From Cyclostephanos tholiformis (lineage: Eukaryota; Bacillariophyta; Thalassiosirophyceae; Thalassiosirales; Thalassiosiraceae): 10,457 nt of DNA. Under the pieces are notes generated by a model. The model was not told where the DNA came from. It ran no database searches and worked only from the letters and a program-made list of their open reading frames with translations. Of this stretch, positions 1 through 7,969 are shown in pieces. The stretch covers positions 1 through 10,457 of the forward strand of contig JALLPB010001273.1 in assembly GCA_036939975.1 (NCBI GenBank), in the 5' to 3' direction. Each line of letters begins with the position of its first letter. Positions within the stretch are counted from its first letter, which is position 1. The position numbers and the translations under genes were made by a program.

Positions 1-55
1 GCAGTTGCTCACAGCTGTCCTTTTTAAGTTGATTGTTGTGTTGCCATTTGCCACA

Positions 56-63
<8 letters not shown>

Positions 64-86
<23 letters not shown>

Positions 87-108
87 CGCCACCGCCACCA
101 CCACCGCC
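64..108. repeat. GCCACC hexanucleotide microsatellite
   Basis: Six perfect tandem copies of GCCACC occupy 64-99, followed by a degenerate CCACCACCGCC tail to 108. Reading through it gives His-Arg or Pro-Pro type repeats in different frames, which accounts for the short His/Arg-rich open frame here. No start context, domain or downstream continuation suggests that this open frame is a gene. Confidence 0.9.
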
Positions 109-197
109 ATCATGCCATTGCTGCTGCCGTTGCCCAACCATCACATGACAGCCCTGACGTTGCTGCCGTCCATCCATTGGTCCGACAATTGTGCTGC

Positions 198-253
198 TCA
201 TCCCTCATCCCTCGTCCCCCGTCCTTCATCCTTTGTCCTCCGTCCTTCGTCAT
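198..253. repeat. Degenerate 7-bp tandem repeat, eight units
   Basis: Eight consecutive heptamers fit the pattern YYRTCCY: TCATCCC, TCATCCC, TCGTCCC, CCGTCCT, TCATCCT, TTGTCCT, CCGTCCT, TCGTCAT. The tract is pyrimidine-rich on the + strand and is not obviously coding, since a 7-bp period does not keep a reading frame. It is probably a minisatellite. Similar loose CGTCC/CATCC wording recurs around 905-990 upstream of the helicase gene, but without a clean period. Confidence 0.75.
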
Positions 254-318
254 GTCATCTCCCAGTACTACAGTACTTTAAGTACTAGTTCCTACGTACG
301 TGAAGCCGACCAAAACAA

Positions 319-427
319 CACGACATTGTCGGGGCCCAAAATGGGGCGATGTCGCCAAATGTTGAGCCAACATTTCACAACTTGTCGCCGACATGTCGCA
401 GGACACGACAGTTAGGCCCCAAAATTG
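319..427. repeat. Hairpin-dense block with flanking direct repeats
   Basis: The block starts and ends with related sequences: CACGACA plus GGGGCCCAAAAT at 319-342, and CACGACA plus GGCCCCAAAAT at 404-425. Between them lie several perfect short hairpins in a row. These are GGCGA/TCGCC at 345-356 with a 2-nt loop, AAATGTTG/CAACATTT at 357-375 with a 3-nt loop, TGTCG/CGACA at 383-393 with a 1-nt loop, and the palindrome GACATGTC at 390-397. This density of palindromes bounded by direct repeats is typical of a small non-autonomous repeat element. The family is not recognised. Confidence 0.5.
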
Positions 428-1091
428 GTTACAGAGCCTTCCGACATGCGCAACTAAGCTTCACAAATACAACTCTGTGTGGAGTGTTTTTTTTGTATTT
501 ACTATGATAAACCTAAGCCTATGTTAGATAATGCAATAGTTTACATTTTTCTGTCATTTCATTCGTTTTGCTATTATGTTATATTTTATATCTCCACTAG
601 GCGTCAGAATAGGAGGAAACCATGGTTCAAGCCAACCACAAAACTATGAGTTTGTGAGTCCAAGCGATGATTTTCGGGGTTCAGATATTTTCTCGTTGTA
701 GGAAATCCTGCGTAGGAACCCCTAGATTTTCGTCGATAGTGACCCTATCACGTCACATGAATACATGTGTAGTCGTGTTATTAGACAGATAGTACACAAA
801 AGTGTACTTATCCATGGCGTCACAAGCACTTCACAAAAGCAAAATACTGTTGAGACAGCGTCATTGTTTCATGTTGTTGTTGTGCCGCCCGCTCCATCGC
901 TTCAATAGTCATCGTCATCCTACTACCTTCCGTCTTCGTCCCCGCTCGCTGTCGCCTCCATTGGCCGTCCTCGTCATCCGTCCTCCTCCCCTTCCATCTC
1001 CCGCGCCCCACGCTGGGTAGATTCGTCGACTCGCCGCCGCCGGCCCTTCCATCATACCAAGCCAGCGTCGGTCCTTGGTCGACGATACGCG
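428..1091. other. Intergenic region upstream of the helicase gene
   Basis: About 660 bp with no gene that I can support. 470-600 is AT-rich with T runs. A 6-bp inverted repeat CACATG/CATGTG with a 4-nt loop lies at 754-769. From about 880 the sequence becomes GC- and pyrimidine-rich, and the 5' untranslated region and promoter of the helicase gene presumably lie there. I see no canonical TATA box at a convincing distance. Confidence 0.5.
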
Positions 1092-1109
1092 CCTCCTCCT
1101 CCTCCTCCT
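1092..1109. repeat. (CCT)6 pyrimidine tract before the helicase start
   Basis: Six CCT triplets end 21 bp upstream of the predicted ATG at 1131. The tract probably lies in the 5' untranslated leader or the core promoter. Pyrimidine-rich tracts near the start codon are common in compact algal genes, but a regulatory role here is only a guess. Confidence 0.7.
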
Positions 1110-1130
1110 TGCCATTCCCTCGGTGGGAGG

Positions 1131-4100
1131 ATGGGAGATTTAAGCGATTACGATGGATACGACGACGGCGCTTTTGCCGACTTCGATCTTGAAGCCGCCG
1201 TGATCCGGGGCAAGGCGGCGACGACTGCGACTGCCACGGCGGGGGATGTGGCCGTCGATGATGACAACGACGACGACTACGACGACCGTCCGTCGAAGAG
1301 GATGCGTCCCCCCTTGTCTTCGCAATCGAAATCGAACGAATTCATCAACGTCGATATCGACGTCGAAGCGTCATTGCCCATTCAAAACGAGATGAGGAAC
1401 GCTCTCGTCGAGCATTTCGGCCACACGACGTTCCGAAGCGGGCAGCTCGAGGTCATCCAATCGGTCATGGCGGGGAGGGACACTTGCGTGTTCTGGGCTA
1501 CCGGGCGAGTACTTAACAACGTGCCTTCGCGAATTTTTAAACCACATGTACTCGTCCGTGGCGCTCACCATGCAAATTCACCGTAACGTCCCGCCTTGAT
1601 TCGCAGGGCGGGGAAGAGCCTGTGCTACCAGCTGCCGCCCCTCCATTTGAATCAGGTGGCTATCGTGGTTTCACCCTTGATTTCATTGATGGAAGACCGT
1701 GAGTTTATTGTCGAGGACCTATTTACTGAACCCTATTTTTTTATGTAGATGTGCACATTACATGTCTTACGTGCCCCCCCGCCGTATGTCGGCCGATCGA
1801 TGTGCACCGTGATAATATACACCCTTTTGGGTTCATGACATATTATCGTGTAATTCAGAGGTCGCCAAACTGAACGGTCGAGGTGGCGGATCCGACGTCG
1901 CCACCTTTCTTGGATCGTCCCAATCCGATCCGTCGGCCGAGGCGAGGGCGCTTGCCGGTGCATATCGCGTGGTCTACGTAACACCCGAAAAATTGATTGG
2001 GGACGACGGGACATTCCTTGGGAGGCTGGCGAACATGCACTCCAATGGCGGTCGGGGTTGCAAAATATGCCTATTCGCGGTGGACGAGAGCCACTGCGTG
2101 TCCGAGTGGGGACACGACTTCCGTCCGGCATTCCTACGCATCGGTCCGGCGATACGCGATCATCCGATATTGAGATCGATACCGTTACTCGCTCTCACCG
2201 CCACGGCGGTGCCGAAGGTGCGGGAGGACATACTCGCGAATTTGCGAATGAAACCCGACGAAACGACAATAGTGAAAAGATCTTTCGATCGGACGAATCT
2301 GAAAGTCATCGTCAGGGGGAAGCCGATGAATGGGATCACGGGCGCCTTTGAGGACATTGCGACAGATCTGGCAGGGGCGATAATCGCGAAACGTGGCGCG
2401 GGTAGGAGTACGATCGTGTACTGCTCGACAAAGAGGGAGGTGGATAACGTTTCCTCGATGATCAAGCAACTCCTTACGCATCATCTCGTTCGCCTGATGC
2501 AGCAGCAGCAACATCAGCAACAACAACTTACCGCCGGCGCCACCCTCGTTCAGGCATCAGAGCTAGCATCGTCCCACGTCAGGGCATACCACGCTGGCCT
2601 ATCCCACATCCAGCGCACGGAAGGACACACGGGTTTCCTCATCGGGACGGTGTCTATTGTGGTCGCAACGGTCGCATTCGGTATGGGCATCGACAAGCCA
2701 GACATTCGACGCGTCGTGCACTGGGGGCCGCCGAAGACCGTAGAGGAGTACTATCAGCAGATGGGTCGGGCCGGTCGTGACGGCCTCCCTGCCGAGTGCA
2801 CCATGTTCGTCGAATCGAAAGACTTCGCAAAATACAAGGACGACTTCTACCTAGGTGGCTTAACAGGCAGAGCTAGATCCACGACAGTCCGTAGTATGGA
2901 CGCGCTGCGCGATTTCGCGATGAGTACAAGCGGGTGCCGACGCGCCGCCCTATTACATTTCTTCGAGGAAGAACCTTCATTTGGCAAGTTCTGCGGTACT
3001 TGTGACCTGTGCCTAAATAGGAACGTCCACGGAGACGATAACGAGAGGGATTTTCAGTGGGAGGGTGCTCGCGTCATTTTATACGCCGTATCGGCTTGTC
3101 CCAACCAGGTTAGTAACCATTTTTGTGCGACATACTAACCCTATGCCACTCTCTGAATTATCTATGCAATCATCCCCACGTATAGCCAATAACAACGATC
3201 GAGACCCTCATCAAGGGGGGGATAGTAGAGTCATATAGATACCACGCTAAAAATAAAGCTGATACATCCGTTGTCGCTGCAAGAATTGCCTCCATCAAGG
3301 AAAGAATGAAGGGGAAAAAACCGATCGAATATTTCAAAGGGCTCGTCCCATCACTAGTTGATTGCGGGTACTTGAAGCAGATCATAGTAAAGGCAAATCA
3401 TGCGTATGCAGTGAGTCAAAAGTTAGTGATGGCATGCTCGTAGCTCAAAATTTTGCTTTGCAAGTCGTCAAGTTTTCTTTTCTCTCAGCCATGCACCTAT
3501 CTGTTCGAATATTAGAGGAACTATTTGGTTTATGATCTGACACCGAAAGGATGTAAAGTCCTCACGGATGGCCCGATTGTGATCCCTGTTCCTCCTTCGG
3601 TTCGTGAACAAGAGAAACTGGAGAAGGAGATGAAGCAGAAAACTCTCGCGGAGCTAAAGAACAAGGGTGTGGATTTGCAAAATATACCACGAGCAGAGCT
3701 CGAGTCGGGAGACGGCGAAGCAATCGCTGCGTACAAGCGCTGGTTTAGCTATATTAATTCACTTGAAGCGAGAGGACGCTCGGATATTTTGGATCAACTG
3801 GATGATATGAAGAACAGGATCGAATCGTGGAGAATGGACATGGCAGTGCGTTATCGGATTTCTCCCGCGTCAGTGATGGAAGAACACTTGCTATTTACAA
3901 TTGCGTATGCCACTGCTAGTATTCGAGCGGGTGGTAGTCGCATAGACAAAGAAGCAATAAGAGCTGCTGGCGTGCGAAGTAACGGTATCGATGAGCTAGT
4001 ATCTGTCCTGAATGAGTGGGCAGCGAGAGCTCAAGGCGTTTTGAATCAAAACGTGGGGAATGCCGATTGCGTCCATATGTTATTGAAACGTGGTGAAACT

Positions 4101-4673
4101 TTTCAACCGAGCAACTCATGGAGGTTTGCTTTGTTCAAACCCAATAAAAAGACGGGGAAAGCGGCGTGGGAAGTTTCCTACAATCGGTTTGTCGGGGGCG
4201 AACACCCACAGACGATTGCCATGACCCAAGCAGGTGGCAAGCCAATTCAGGTGGCAACTGTTGTTGGACATATTCTTGACGCCTTAACTTACGGCCGTGC
4301 TGTTGACTTACATAGATTGTCGGCCTCGGAGTCTCCACCTTCTAAAAGGGAATGGGAAGAACTTGTGAGGTGTTCGGTCGAAACAGGTATTGATGTAACA
4401 GGCGGTGAGTATTGGCCTATTCAAAAAGCTATGAACACTCTACATGTTACTCACTACATAGACTTTTGAAAAGATCCCGCATCATCTAGTTTCACCATGA
4501 AAGATTTTTTGATCCCAGTCATGGGAAATGCGTTTGCACTGAAGGACTACAAGGATAGAACTCCGGCAGAGAGTGCCAAATGGACCAAATGGTGTGGTTG
4601 TCTGAAATGGTATCTTGCGCTTCGCAGAGTTGGGTATGAACCTTGTTTTGGGAGTGACTTAAAGGAAAAATAG
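1131..4673 (+). CDS. recQ: RecQ-family ATP-dependent 3'-5' DNA helicase (six exons)
   Basis: RecQ helicases unwind forked, D-loop and G-quadruplex DNA in the nucleus during recombination and fork repair. The proposed exons are 1131-1504, 1607-1698, 1859-3108, 3186-3410, 3516-4404 and 4519-4673, giving about 994 residues. Visible motifs in order are: acidic N-terminus; motif 0 FRSGQ (101-105); Walker A ATGAGKS (123-129); [11 protein letters not shown] (motif Ia); DESH box (231-234) followed by [16 protein letters not shown] (268-272); [12 protein letters not shown] (424-435); and [10 protein letters not shown] with the arginine finger (near 455-464). The RQC zinc site is Cys515, 534, 537 and 540, and the winged helix spans about 573-665. 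A tentative HRDC-like segment covers about 740-815, with a helical C-terminal tail. A Q4HQ4 insert sits at 370-378. The ATG at 1131 opens the frame before the acidic region. The family call is very secure. The start, intron 1 and the last intron rest on splice-site reading alone. I cannot say which RecQ paralog this is (WRN-like, BLM-like or other). Confidence 0.93.
1505..1606 (+). other. Intron 1 of recQ, GC-AG type
   Basis: The frame passes through the Walker A loop, which should read ATG-AGKS. The only junction that restores it joins ACC-GG at 1500-1504 to G-GCG-GGG-AAG starting at 1607. This makes the intron 102 bp with donor GCGAGT and acceptor TTCGCAG. The nearby GT at 1509 would put the AGKSLCYQ exon out of frame. 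If retained, the intron runs into a stop at 1584-1586. Confidence 0.75.
1699..1858 (+). other. Intron 2 of recQ
   Basis: Donor GTGAGT at 1699 and acceptor AATTCAG ending at 1858, 160 bp. Splicing joins GAC-C to AG-GTC and restores the conserved motif Ia sequence MEDQVAKLNG. The intron contains a run of seven C residues and in-frame stops. Confidence 0.9.
3109..3185 (+). other. Intron 3 of recQ
   Basis: Donor GTTAGT directly after the codon CAG at 3106-3108, acceptor CGTATAG ending at 3185, 77 bp, phase 0. Splicing joins ACPNQ to [12 protein letters not shown], the expected winged-helix continuation. The base composition of the coding sequence changes at about this intron. Confidence 0.85.
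3411..3515 (+). other. Intron 4 of recQ, with two competing acceptors
   Basis: The donor GTGAGT follows the codon GCA. The acceptor that keeps the RQC frame is ATATTAG ending at 3515, giving HAYA joined to [13 protein letters not shown] stronger-looking acceptor, TTCTTTTCTCTCAG, ends at 3488 in the same phase. Its use adds eight codons and then hits TAG at 3513-3515. I chose the downstream site because [10 protein letters not shown] is the family-typical continuation. Confidence 0.7.
4405..4518 (+). other. Intron 5 of recQ, removes an in-frame TGA
   Basis: Without splicing the frame ends at TGA 4467-4469, yet the same frame continues with protein-like sequence ([16 protein letters not shown] and so on) to TAG 4671-4673. 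A consensus donor GTGAGT at 4405 and acceptor TTTTTTGATCCCAG ending at 4518 remove 114 bp in frame and bypass the stop. A weaker acceptor at 4473 would also remove the stop. If retained, the protein ends 22 residues past the donor, without the last 50 residues. Confidence 0.65.
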
Positions 4674-5097
4674 TAGCGCGGCATAGGCTTACGTTTCTTT
4701 ACTAATCATTTGGTTCACACTGTCGTGCGTGTTTTTCATAAAAGACAGAATCACATTATCACAACAGCAAACTGCCTAAAGCATATGTCAATATGTTCTT
4801 ACCTCTTTACCGGTTTGTACTCAGTATGCTGATCACAAACACCTGGAAACACTTTAACCTATGTAAACTCTGTCTGATACCCCCCGACCCACATACTGTA
4901 TGTTTGGCCTCAATATACTATCGGGTCCCTGAAAATCGAGAATTTAGCTTTGCGCCCGCTGAGACTATTGTTGGGCAAGTTGAATGAATGGAAGTCCTGC
5001 CTGAGGGTTTGTCTGGTGATCATTATTGGCTGCTGAGATATGTTTACTGCATCTTCCTTAAGTCCATTCCACTGACTGGGAGAAAGAGGACGAACGA
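4674..5097. other. Intergenic region between helicase and transposase
   Basis: About 420 bp. It should hold the 3' untranslated region of recQ and the promoter or left end of the piggyBac-like element. A TTAA lies at 4855-4858, followed by CCTATG, and another at 5058-5061. Neither has a matching inverted copy downstream of the transposase that I can find. A 64-codon open frame at 4793-4987 has no recognisable features. An in-frame TAA at 5059-5061 precludes extending the transposase further upstream without splicing. Confidence 0.5.
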
Positions 5098-7542
5098 ATG
5101 AAGCTTATGCTTGTTGCAGCTGGCAATGCTGAGGACGCGGACGACATCTCAGAGGATGATGGTCCAGTGAATGAGGTTGCGGAGTTTACGCTAATGGCTG
5201 GGGACGAGAACAACAATGAGGAGGCTCCTGGGGATACGATTCACCCCCCTCTCGTCCCTGAATTTGAAATGATTCGAGTGGCATTGAATCGGGGGACGAG
5301 TGTTGCTGCGTTGAAGGAGATTGCAGCTTATTTGAACTTGTCAGGGGCGGCACCTAAGAAGGATGTTCTTTTTAATCGGATACGTGATTCTCCTCGGGTA
5401 ACAAAAATCAGCGAGAGTGAGTTTGAATACCAACGTCCGAAGATGGGGGGTGGATTGTCTGTTGGACATCAGACGAAGATCCCGACATGGATTGTTTTGA
5501 CCCCCGAGGACGTTCCGTCGGTGACTGGCATTGACATGGGCACTGGTGCACAGAGAGGATTCTTTGGTCCCACCAACAAGGAAAATGCTGTCGGTGCAAA
5601 GCGGTCAAATTTCCTGACTTCGGATGATGAACGAATTCAGAGACCGAAGTTTGGTCCGAAGCGAGAGAAGAAAAGGAAGGCCACTGGCAACGAGCCTCCA
5701 CCACCCCAGGACGAGCCTCCACCACCCCGCGAAGATGGCCATCCATCTGATTATTGCCGCAGTCTTCTTCCCCACATCTCTTGTGCTCGACCAAAGGACT
5801 ACTTCGATACTCAACTTACGCCAGAGTGGCTGGGTTGGTGCACAAAAGCAACAAATCTTCGGGCTTATTCGAGTGGCGCGGGGGCAGGCGAGTATCAAGA
5901 CTTCATGCCATTCGACCTTGCTGAGGTCTACAAGATGATTGGAGTTCTCTTCGCGAATGGGCTCACTCCAAAGCCCCAGTTTGACCACTGGTTCTGCTCA
6001 CAAGAGGAGGAGCCATTGTTTGGCTCAACGATGATCAGCAATGTGCTCAATCGGAAGAATCCTGTGACGGGGAAGACGATCAAGGCAAGACGGCGCTGGA
6101 AACACTTCCGCCGTTACTTTACAATGCAAGACTACCGTGAGTTTCCACGGGAGCAGCAGCGGAAGAATCCGCTTTGGAAGGTTCAGCGCCTTATTGATGA
6201 GCTTAACAAGCAAGCAAAGGACATGTGGGTCCCCGGCATCTTTGTTGCCATCGACGAACAGACCATCGGCTTTCAAGGTCAGTCTGGACTCAAGCTCCGA
6301 ATCAGCTACAAACAGGAGGGGGATGGCTTCCAATGCGATGCTGTATGTGATTCGGGATACACATTCTCTTTTTATTTCCGACATGGGGCACCGCCTGATC
6401 TTGGTGATAAGTACAAAGATCTCGACCTCTCTCCAACGGCACAACGAGTAGTTTGGCTAGCCGAGCGACTGCCCAACAAATGGACACGGATTTTCATGGA
6501 CAATCTGTTCAACTCGCAGAAGTTGTTCACTGCCCTCTACAGGACGCAGGCACTGGCACATGGTGTTGCCAGGACAAATGGTCGTGGTATTCCTCCTTCA
6601 ATTATTCAACGCGAAGAGAAAAATGTTAAGCTTGCAGAGAGTCTGCGGGGGACGACGAGGGCGGCGCGTCTGCACAACTCTGACCAGTGTCCTGATCTTT
6701 TCGCCGTATCAGTTTATGATACAAAGCCGGTGCACATCCTATCAACGGTGGCAGAATGCGTTGAATGGATTGTGAAGGAGCGGAAGGTGTGGGACACAAC
6801 AATCCAGCGGAAGGCGATGATGAAATATCTCCGCTTGAATGTGATCGAAGACTACAATCAGCACATGAATTCAACCGACATCGCTGACCAGCTTCGTGGC
6901 AGTTATCGGCCGGACAGATGGATGCGGCAGAGGAAATGGTGGTGGGCCTTTTTTATTTGGGGAATTGGAGTAGCCGGAGTGAATGCATATAAAATTTACG
7001 AGGTGATTTATGCCGAGGAGGCTGCAAAGGGGACGCCAAATCTTCCTCCAAAGTTGACACATGCTCGATTTAGGGAGGAGCTGGTTTATGATTTTGTTTT
7101 TGCCGGCCGCTCACGTAGGAAGTCAATGGATAGTGCTAACTCATCGGGGTCGTCGAATCGCTCGTTTTCTGTGCACCACGGAGATGGAGATGATGATAAT
7201 GATGTCTTTGACCTACGGAGCAGCGGTGGCCGGAAGGATTACTGTGACAGGGTAAAGACGAAGAAGATCACAAAAGCTGCGCTGGAGGGTGGGAAATTCA
7301 GCCGCCGCCTCGATGGAATGAGGCACAATTCGATCCCTGCAAGGAAGCACGACCATTGCCAGTACTGTTATTATCAGCTTATTAATGAAATCCCGGAGAA
7401 GAAGCGGGGGGATTATCCGGAGTTGAGGCAAAACCGAAGCGGTATTCGTCGATGTTTATTGTGCCATGTTAACCTTTGCCCGCAATGTGACAACATTTTC
7501 CATGGTGCAGACTTGTCCGCATACAGATGCATTTCAATGTGA
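5098..7542 (+). CDS. piggyBac-type DDE transposase (DDE_Tnp_1_7), 814 aa, intact
   Basis: piggyBac transposases excise and insert DNA at TTAA by a hairpin mechanism. The acid triad is visible: Asp386 in VAIDEQTIGFQG, Asp468 in IFMDNLFNSQKL, and Asp594 with Asp597 in YNQHMNSTDIADQL. The spacings of 82 and 126 residues are comparable to the family. The domain spans about 260-635 and ends in the tryptophan-rich KWWWAFFIWG helix. The N-terminus is acidic. A SAP-like helix-extended-helix lies at 65-98 (LKEIAAYLNL then KKDVLFNRI), followed by a basic KREKKRK nuclear-localisation candidate at about 188-195 and a PPPPQDEPPPPRED repeat. The C-terminus is cysteine-rich, with His751, His753, Cys754, 757, 786, 789, 794, 797 and His802, matching the zinc-binding tail used for DNA binding in this family. 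No stop, frameshift or intron is visible, so it may be a recent insertion or a host-adopted gene. The start at 5098 is the first ATG after an in-frame TAA. Confidence 0.93.
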   Translation: MKLMLVAAGNAEDADDISEDDGPVNEVAEFTLMAGDENNNEEAPGDTIHPPLVPEFEMIRVALNRGTSVAALKEIAAYLNLSGAAPKKDVLFNRIRDSPRVTKISESEFEYQRPKMGGGLSVGHQTKIPTWIVLTPEDVPSVTGIDMGTGAQRGFFGPTNKENAVGAKRSNFLTSDDERIQRPKFGPKREKKRKATGNEPPPPQDEPPPPREDGHPSDYCRSLLPHISCARPKDYFDTQLTPEWLGWCTKATNLRAYSSGAGAGEYQDFMPFDLAEVYKMIGVLFANGLTPKPQFDHWFCSQEEEPLFGSTMISNVLNRKNPVTGKTIKARRRWKHFRRYFTMQDYREFPREQQRKNPLWKVQRLIDELNKQAKDMWVPGIFVAIDEQTIGFQGQSGLKLRISYKQEGDGFQCDAVCDSGYTFSFYFRHGAPPDLGDKYKDLDLSPTAQRVVWLAERLPNKWTRIFMDNLFNSQKLFTALYRTQALAHGVARTNGRGIPPSIIQREEKNVKLAESLRGTTRAARLHNSDQCPDLFAVSVYDTKPVHILSTVAECVEWIVKERKVWDTTIQRKAMMKYLRLNVIEDYNQHMNSTDIADQLRGSYRPDRWMRQRKWWWAFFIWGIGVAGVNAYKIYEVIYAEEAAKGTPNLPPKLTHARFREELVYDFVFAGRSRRKSMDSANSSGSSNRSFSVHHGDGDDDNDVFDLRSSGGRKDYCDRVKTKKITKAALEGGKFSRRLDGMRHNSIPARKHDHCQYCYYQLINEIPEKKRGDYPELRQNRSGIRRCLLCHVNLCPQCDNIFHGADLSAYRCISM

Positions 7543-7593
7543 TAGTATTAAATTAGGGGTATATTGCTGTTATTGACTTCTACTAGTAGCCGA

Positions 7594-7613
7594 CATGGTG
7601 CACCACCATGGTG
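7594..7613. repeat. Short perfect palindromes after the transposase
   Basis: CATGGTG and CACCATG form a perfect 7-bp inverted repeat around CAC at 7594-7610. The overlapping CACCATGGTG at 7604-7613 is itself a 10-bp palindrome. It lies 50 bp beyond the transposase stop and could be part of the 3' untranslated region or an internal repeat of the element. The word CCATGGTGT recurs at 7881. Confidence 0.5.
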
Positions 7614-7702
7614 TAAGCCAATTGTGTGTCCCAATGAGTTTTGATGGACGGAATTTTGTGGTTCCCGCCATTTAGACGTTTCTCAGAAACTCTCGTACTC
7701 TC

Positions 7703-7757
7703 TGTCCCACAATTATTCGTAAAAACGGCCATTTTTGGTGTCCCACAATTATTCGTA
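7703..7757. repeat. Two 19-bp direct repeats, possible transposon end
   Basis: TGTCCCACAATTATTCGTA occurs at 7703-7721 and again, identical, at 7739-7757. The copies are separated by a near-palindromic spacer (AAAACGGCCATTTTTGG). The wording resembles terminal repeats of Tc1/mariner and pogo-type elements, in which the transposase recognises repeated sites at each end. No inverted partner copy is present in the window, so this would be an isolated end. The element type is an inference. Confidence 0.5.
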
Positions 7758-7880
7758 TGAGTTTAACCCCAATTGTGACGTGTGAGATTTTTTTTTGTTC
7801 TCTGTACTAGTCTTCCGTAGCACCCTACGTATGGTATCTACCCGAGCTCTGGGACATAATAGGCCAAAAAAATCCGCTGA

Positions 7881-7969
7881 CCATGGTGTGTGGCGGCTTT
7901 TGCCCCTAGCGCCGCATATGAGCGGGTGGCGCCCAAACCCAGCATATCGCCATCATCCTCACACCATGG
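7881..7969. repeat. Nested palindromic element, 89 bp
   Basis: The outer arms CCATGGTGTG (7881-7890) and CACACCATGG (7960-7969) are perfect inverted repeats. Inside lies a second imperfect inverted repeat, ATATGAGCGGGT against ACCCAGCATAT, centred on the palindrome GGCGCC at 7928-7933. Just outside is the 10-bp palindrome CTAACGTTAG at 7971-7980. It could be a foldback or MITE-like repeat or a cruciform-forming site. No family is recognised. Confidence 0.55.

Noticed and set aside
33..415. Two short + strand open frames in the left flank, one His/Arg-rich
   Set aside because: They are products of the GCCACC and heptamer repeats and show no domain or conserved-looking sequence.
595..660. tRNA or SINE-like B box (GGTTCAAGCC at 624-633)
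   Set aside because: The flanking bases do not form a T-arm stem and no acceptor stem or convincing A box is present.
1733..2131. 132-codon minus-strand open frame
   Set aside because: It lies over intron 2 and exon 3 of recQ, is low-complexity Arg/Pro-rich, and is explained as antisense to the GC-rich exon.
4467..4469. In-frame TGA as a selenocysteine codon in the helicase C-terminus
   Set aside because: RecQ proteins have no known selenocysteine, and a consensus intron (4405-4518) removes the codon cleanly.
4855..4880. TTAACCTATG as the left end of the piggyBac element
   Set aside because: No inverted partner next to a TTAA was found downstream of 7542, so the end cannot be supported.
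5408..5988. Overlapping minus-strand frames of 127-128 codons
   Set aside because: They are antisense to the piggyBac transposase and carry no independent features.
7703..7757. CRISPR-like repeat-spacer unit
   Set aside because: Only two copies with one 17-bp spacer in a eukaryotic setting with introns; a transposon end fits better.
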